Shown here piece by piece: positions 59,126 through 64,000 of a stretch of DNA of 64,000 nt. Made by a program: the position numbers and the translations under genes. The first letter of the stretch is position 1. Each line of letters begins with the position of its first letter. A model generated the notes under the pieces. That model did no database searches. It saw only the letters and a list, made by a program, of their open reading frames with translations, and was not told the origin of the DNA. Source of the stretch: Ptychodera flava (lineage: Eukaryota; Hemichordata; Enteropneusta; Ptychoderidae); NCBI RefSeq assembly GCF_041260155.1, contig NC_091934.1, positions 41,556,694-41,620,693 on the forward strand. Reading direction: 5' to 3'.

Positions 59126-60600
59126 TAAATACAAAGTGCATACCTTGTCGATGCAGTCGAATCATTTATCAACAATAACAATGGTCATTACACATGTACT
59201 GGCTGTGTTGACAAACAAAGTAATGGACACTTTAAATTAGCACAGCACAAGTATTAGGATGAGAAACTATAGTAGATTTCCAGAACTGAAATACTGAAAA
59301 AATAGTCAAAAGTTACAGCTCATGTCCCTTTAATTCTGAATTGATAATAAAGGACTGCATCATTTATTCCAGATGATCCATGTACATGTAAAATATAGTC
59401 AATCTCTTTAACTAGACCAGCTCTTTAACACTCGAAAGTGAGGCAGGACAAGAACATAAGGCAGCCAATGAACGCAGATGAGTCAATAGGGACAACAAGA
59501 CCTATCAGTCATCAACGTGAGCAACGCTGGGGTTTTTGGACACAAATTTATGTCCTAATGTTATACGTCTATTCAATCTTGACCCTAAGTTGGCATCTAC
59601 CACAGAAATTCATAGGTCATTGTACCATAAAGACAATGGTATTGGCCATACTGACTGAAGAGATGGCACGTACATGATAGTCGATGGCAAGAAATACCTG
59701 ACATAGGATAGGATTCAACGTGAACGCTGTTCCGGGAGGTACTGTGACCCCTCCCCATGCTTATCTGATAAAACTTCTGTTATAATACCTTTGCAATCAT
59801 CTTTCTTTGGGGGATTTCAGCATGTCTCCTGTCAACTATTCTGTTTATAATCCTCCTCATAAGACATGGGGTTTTTGGTGAAATTCAGCCTTGCCGTCAC
59901 CAGTCTGACAAGCATTACAGATTTTTCATCACATATCATTTTTTCTTTCATTAATTTCATAACTGTGGGAAGAGTTGAATGTCATTTTCACAACTCCACG
60001 TCTTCATTTACAATCACATCTCCCTACCAAGTATCACTGTACATGCTGCCGTCCTCAAGCCTTTACTTTTGACAGAAACTCAACAAACACAAAGTCAAAC
60101 AATTCTCTCTACTAAACGAATTTACACCCTACATATATTACATATGGCATGGGAGCATAAAAATGGGCATTCTTTATAGCTGCCAATACTGACAAACTAG
60201 TCTCGAATGTCAGACTTCGAACCTGTGTTCCGCTTGAGCCGCAACGCTGCAAACTGCGAGTAACCACAGGTTATAAGGTGTGGCTAGAACCATACGGTCC
60301 AAATGAAAGTGCACAATAATTACTTGTTCATGTACAGTATGTAGGTGCAGCACATAAAAATAGCCTTAAAATTCGACTGAATGATTGTGTCATTCATCCA
60401 GAAATGTTTCATTGGAAGTAAACTGCGCTGTAATGACCTCGGACAATACAACTACATGAAATCACCGCTACTCTTCTTTCAGTTACAGTGATAAAATTGA
60501 AAAAAAAAGTACAAAAATGCTTACTTCCAATTAGTATGGTTTGAAGCATGCCGAAGCAGGAGGTAACTATGACAGATTATCTCGAAGGAAACGATGTTTC
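59126..60600. other. Spacer, no gene recognised
   Basis: Lower repeat content than its surroundings; short open frames only. The right part (from about 60540) may be the upstream end of the reverse-transcriptase fossil that follows. Confidence 0.4.
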
Positions 60601-60689
60601 CTTGAATTTGCTGACAAGGTATGGCAAATCCCTTGTTTCAAGATTGCTTTGCCACATTGTTAGTGATTGTCAATATTCGACATTCTCTA

Positions 60690-61690
60690 TGGGGTTTATT
60701 TTTACCTTTCCTCATTGACAACCTATTCATCAAATTTGCTGGTATAGTATATAGGCAAACTGTGGGCATTCCAATGGGAACAAACTGCATGTGCACTACA
60801 TCTTGCAGATTTGTTTCTATATTCATATGAAGCTGAGTTCATCTAATCTCTCAACAAATCTGGCCGTAAGAGAATTGCAAAATGTTTGAATAACACACAC
60901 AGGTATTGAGATGACCTCCTAAGTTTTGAATAATCCAAACATATCAAATTATCTGAATTGTATTATCCACATGAGTTAGAGATTAGAGAAACAACAGAAA
61001 GTGCAGACTTAGCTTGTCTGTTTATCAAAATCATGCTCTGTAAAAGCTACATGGCAAGAGGGATCACTATAGGAAAAAATTGTGAGTAAGGAGTGAGAAA
61101 ATGACGCTTTCTCGCAATTGGTGAGAATATCTTGACATTCTCACTGCTACCAGTGAGATTTTTTGAATTCTCACTGGTGAGCAGTGAGAAATGCACTCCT
61201 TTGTAACAGATTCTCACCGGTGAGGATGGAAATTCTCACCAAGCACTGTGAGAATGGTAATTTTGATGGTGAGAATCAACCAGACTTATTGTTCATTGGT
61301 GAGAATTAACCAAACACATTGTTCACTGGTGAGAATTAACCAGACTGATTCAAACCAGTGAACAACAAGTCTGGCTGACTCTCACAAATGGTGAGTCTGG
61401 TTGATTCTCATCGTAAAAATTACCATTCTCACAGTGCTTGGTGAGAATCTATTTTCTCACCAAGGAGTGCATTTCTCACTGCTCACTGGTGAAAATTTTT
61501 GAATTCTCACTGGTGATTCTCACCAATTGCGAGCAAGCGTCACTTTCTCACTCCAGTCTCGCAATTTTTTCCTATAGTTGATGATTTTAATTTTCAAGTT
61601 ATCACCTTTCCCTACCTGTCAAGCAACATTCCACATACTACAGCTTGTCGTGTAAATGTTTCACAAAGTTAGATACTGTAGAGCTTGCTA
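60690..61690 (+). mobile_element. Reverse-transcriptase fossil (Penelope-like or related), interrupted
   Basis: Plus-strand pieces read FLIDNLFIKFAGIVYRQTVG then IPMGTNC (the RT block before the catalytic motif), followed in other frames by a YSYEAEFI-like, FNNTHRY and YPHELEIRETTESADLA stretch. After the foldback element it resumes with DDFNFQVITFPYLSSNIPH. Family words match the IPMGTNCAPLLADL-type reverse transcriptases common in invertebrate genomes. The copy is old, with several breaks; the exact class is uncertain. Confidence 0.6.
61067..61577. mobile_element. 511-bp foldback element
   Basis: The two halves (61067-61320 and 61330-61577) are imperfect inverted copies. They begin and end CTATAGGAAAAAATTG / CAATTTTTTCCTATAG. 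The arms are made of recurring GTGAGAAT and CACTGGTGAG strings. No coding capacity. It sits inside the reverse-transcriptase fossil, whose frame family continues beyond it. Confidence 0.85.
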
Positions 61691-61770
61691 AAACGCCATG
61701 CCTCATCAGCATTCAAGGTAGTGATAACGGGTTTCTTGGCTAAAAATTATAAAGATGTGGGGTAGAATAA

Positions 61771-64000
61771 AATAGCGTCAATGACACTGTAGCTCCATCC
61801 TGGACTATTTAGTGTTTGTTCTCTGGTCAGATATTTGAACATGTGTGAAAGGGATAAAGTGCATGAAGTGAAAATACTTAAATGAAATGTACTGGAGACA
61901 GTGAAATATGTTTAATGTAATTATTCAGAATATAAAATGGAAAAAATACAGAATTAGATATATCGAATACTGTGATACAACCATTAACTAAACAAGTCAT
62001 TTACAATGACATAGTCCCCACTTGTAATAGGAGTATTAGTCTTGATGGGGCAGGAAAATGTGGTCATTAAGAAGTATCACTGGAGTGTATATGTTGAGAT
62101 CTATGGGCACATAGGTCTATGTCGTTGTTCCCAATTTGACACACATGAGGCATGTCTAAGTTATGGTTCTAAATCGGGAAAAAAGATCAGACCTCTAGCA
62201 GTATTGGCCAGCCTAGAAATACATATGCGCATTATAAATGAGGTACAAGATGTGACATCTTAAGGTCTAATATCCTATCAAAATTGGAGGGTATAGAACT
62301 TGTGGTTACTGAAATATGCATATATATGTATAATCAAGGTCAAAGGTCATCGAGGTCACATGACATTTTGAAAAAAAAAATTATATTGCTAATTAATCCC
62401 TATATGCCAAAAAATCAGATCTCTAGCTCTATTCGCTTGCCCAGAATTAGATGTGTACATAATTAATGAGGTAAAGCGTGTGTTGTCATAAGGTCTCCCA
62501 TCCTACTAAATGCAAAGGACATAGCACTTGTGGTTACTTATTTATTGACATAAACAACATTTTAGGTAAAAGGTCATCGAGATCACATGACATTTGGTCA
62601 TAAATTTCTCTCCTATAGTTATCCCTATATACCAAAAATCAGACATCCAGCTCTATTGGCTCGCTCAGAATGAGATATGCACATAATAATTGAGGTACAG
62701 TATGTGGCGTCATAAGGTTCCAATCATACCAAACATGAAGGGTGTAGCACTTGTGGTTACCGAGTTATGGACAAATATGTTTATTTGAGGTCAAAGGTCA
62801 CCGAGGTCACGTGACATTTTGTCAAAAAATTGTTTTGCTAAGTTATCCCTATATACCAAAAATCAGACCTCTAGCTCTATTGGCTCGCTCAAAATTAGAT
62901 ATGTGCATAATTAATGAGGTACAATATGTGGCGTCATAAGCTGTCCCATCATACCATACATGAAGGGAGTAGCACTTGTGGTTACTGAGTTATGGACAAA
63001 TATGTATATTTGAGGTCAAAGGTCACCGAGGTCACGTGACATTTTGTAAAAAAAATTGTATTGCTAAGTTATCCCTATATACCAAAAATCAGACCTCTAG
63101 CTCTATTGGCTCGCTCAAAATTAGATATGCGCATAAGTAATGAGGTACAATATGTGGCGTCATAAGGTGTCCCATCATACCATACATGAAGGCTGTAGCA
63201 CTTGTGGTTACTGAGTTATGGACAAATATGTACATTTGAGGTCAAAGGTCACCGAGGTCACGTGACATTTTGTCAAAAAAATTGTTTTGCTAAGTTATCC
63301 CTATATACCAAAAATCAGACCTCTAGCTCTATTGGCTCGCTCAAAATTAGATATGCGCATAATTAATGAGGTGCAATATGTGGCGTCATAAGCTGTCCCA
63401 TCATACCATATATGAAGGGTGTACCACTTGTGGTTACTGAGTTATGGACAAATATCTATATTTCAGGTCAAAGGTCACCAAGGTCACATGACATTTTGTC
63501 AAAAAAATTGTTTTGCTAAGTTATCCCTATATACCAAAAATCAGACCTCTAGCTCTATTGGCTCGCTCAAAATTAGATATGTGCATAATTAATGAGGTAC
63601 AATTCGTGGCGTCATAAGCTGTCCCATCATACCATATATGAAGGGTGGTAGCACTTGTGGTTACTGAGTTATGGACAAATATGTATATTTGAGATCAAAG
63701 GTCATCAAGGTCACATGACATTTTGTCAAAATATCCGAGATATCTGCGTGAACGGATGGACTCATGGATGGACGAACAGACGGACATGACCCAATCTATA
63801 AGCTCACTGGACTTCATCTGTGGGGACTAAAAATTGTGTCACTGCATCCTTTTTGCAATATGAATATGATGAGAAACTAAATTTTTATTTTTTGTGGCCT
63901 TATACATGGGAGTCTATGGAGATCTGCCTTATACATGGGAGTCTATGGACGTGTAAACTAAAAATATGCAAATTTCACCACGATTTGCCCAAATTTGGAA
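61771..64000. mobile_element. Helitron-like element, copy 5, runs off the right edge
   Basis: It begins TAGCGTCAATGACACTG like the nested element at 49066 and stays closely similar to it through 62500, including the second left cassette (AACAAGTCATTTACAATGAC at 61991). Then come seven DR1-type units and the TTCATCTGTGGGGACT right cassette near 63830. After that the CATGGGAGTCTATGG cassette reaches the window end. Confidence 0.7.
62160..63725. repeat. DR1-bearing ~228-bp tandem units (array C)
   Basis: Exact AGGTCAAAGGTCA at 62337, 62788, 63013, 63239 and 63465, with degenerate forms near 62563 and 63693. AGGTCACGTGAC follows several of them. Confidence 0.93.

Noticed and set aside
46957-64000. 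Open frames in the Helitron-like repeats (for example 53230-53508 and 56112-56486 minus)
   Set aside because: They lie in tandem core units, recur with them, and resemble no protein family.
1-64000. tRNA, rRNA or other structured RNA genes
   Set aside because: I searched by eye for A/B boxes and conserved rRNA strings and found none convincing; a tRNA or covariance scan would be decisive.

Overview
This is a stretch of animal nuclear DNA. GT-AG introns, TATA boxes with short 5' exons, signal-peptide proteins, long GA/AT microsatellites and many transposon families all point that way. The mix of YHYH-domain protein, Crypton (DUF3504), KDZ-type and Penelope-type sequences, and Helitron-like repeats with satellite cores, fits a marine invertebrate with a large repeat-rich genome. 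A hemichordate, amphioxus or mollusc/brachiopod-grade animal would be compatible. I cannot name the species from sequence alone.

The first 19 kb is the gene-bearing part. Four loci, all on the minus strand, encode secreted low-complexity proteins: a poly-aspartate protein running off the left edge (1-546), a probably decayed Asp/Gly protein with an Arg-Gly tail (3804-4258), a Gly-Glu-Pro repeat protein with an Arg-Gly tail (7370-7985), and a YHYH-domain protein with a Gly/Pro/Gln repeat tail (15776-17337). Three of the four share one layout: an intron in the 5' UTR whose acceptor lies 11-12 nt before the ATG, then the signal peptide and the whole visible protein in one exon. Two of them also have a TATA box and donor in place upstream. 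They look like a family of secreted disordered matrix-type proteins; that role is inference. Three of the four carry single-base frame breaks, which may be decay or uncorrected assembly indels.

From 19 to 31 kb the window holds an intron-containing Crypton-type tyrosine recombinase locus (19123-22132) with long foldback hairpins at both sides. Next come a 4.0-kb element bounded by inverted repeats and TTAA (24390-28403), and a seven-copy 156-bp tandem array (30021-31115).

From 34 to 44 kb lies a Russian doll. A minus-strand LINE (34197-42190) is split by a 1.8-kb inverted-repeat element and by a 4.5-kb block that itself carries a Penelope-like reverse transcriptase. A clean 900-bp inverted-repeat element with TTAAA target duplications follows (43381-44280).

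From 47 kb to the right edge nearly everything is a mosaic of Helitron-like (Helentron/HINE or 'pearl'-like) elements. These have defined ends and tandem cores of about 150, 175 and 228 bp. The 228-bp core carries a perfect DR1 nuclear-receptor motif, a third half-site and often an E-box, repeated about fourteen times in view. Between them sit one exon of a KDZ-like transposase gene (54316-54814) and a decayed reverse transcriptase interrupted by a 511-bp foldback element.
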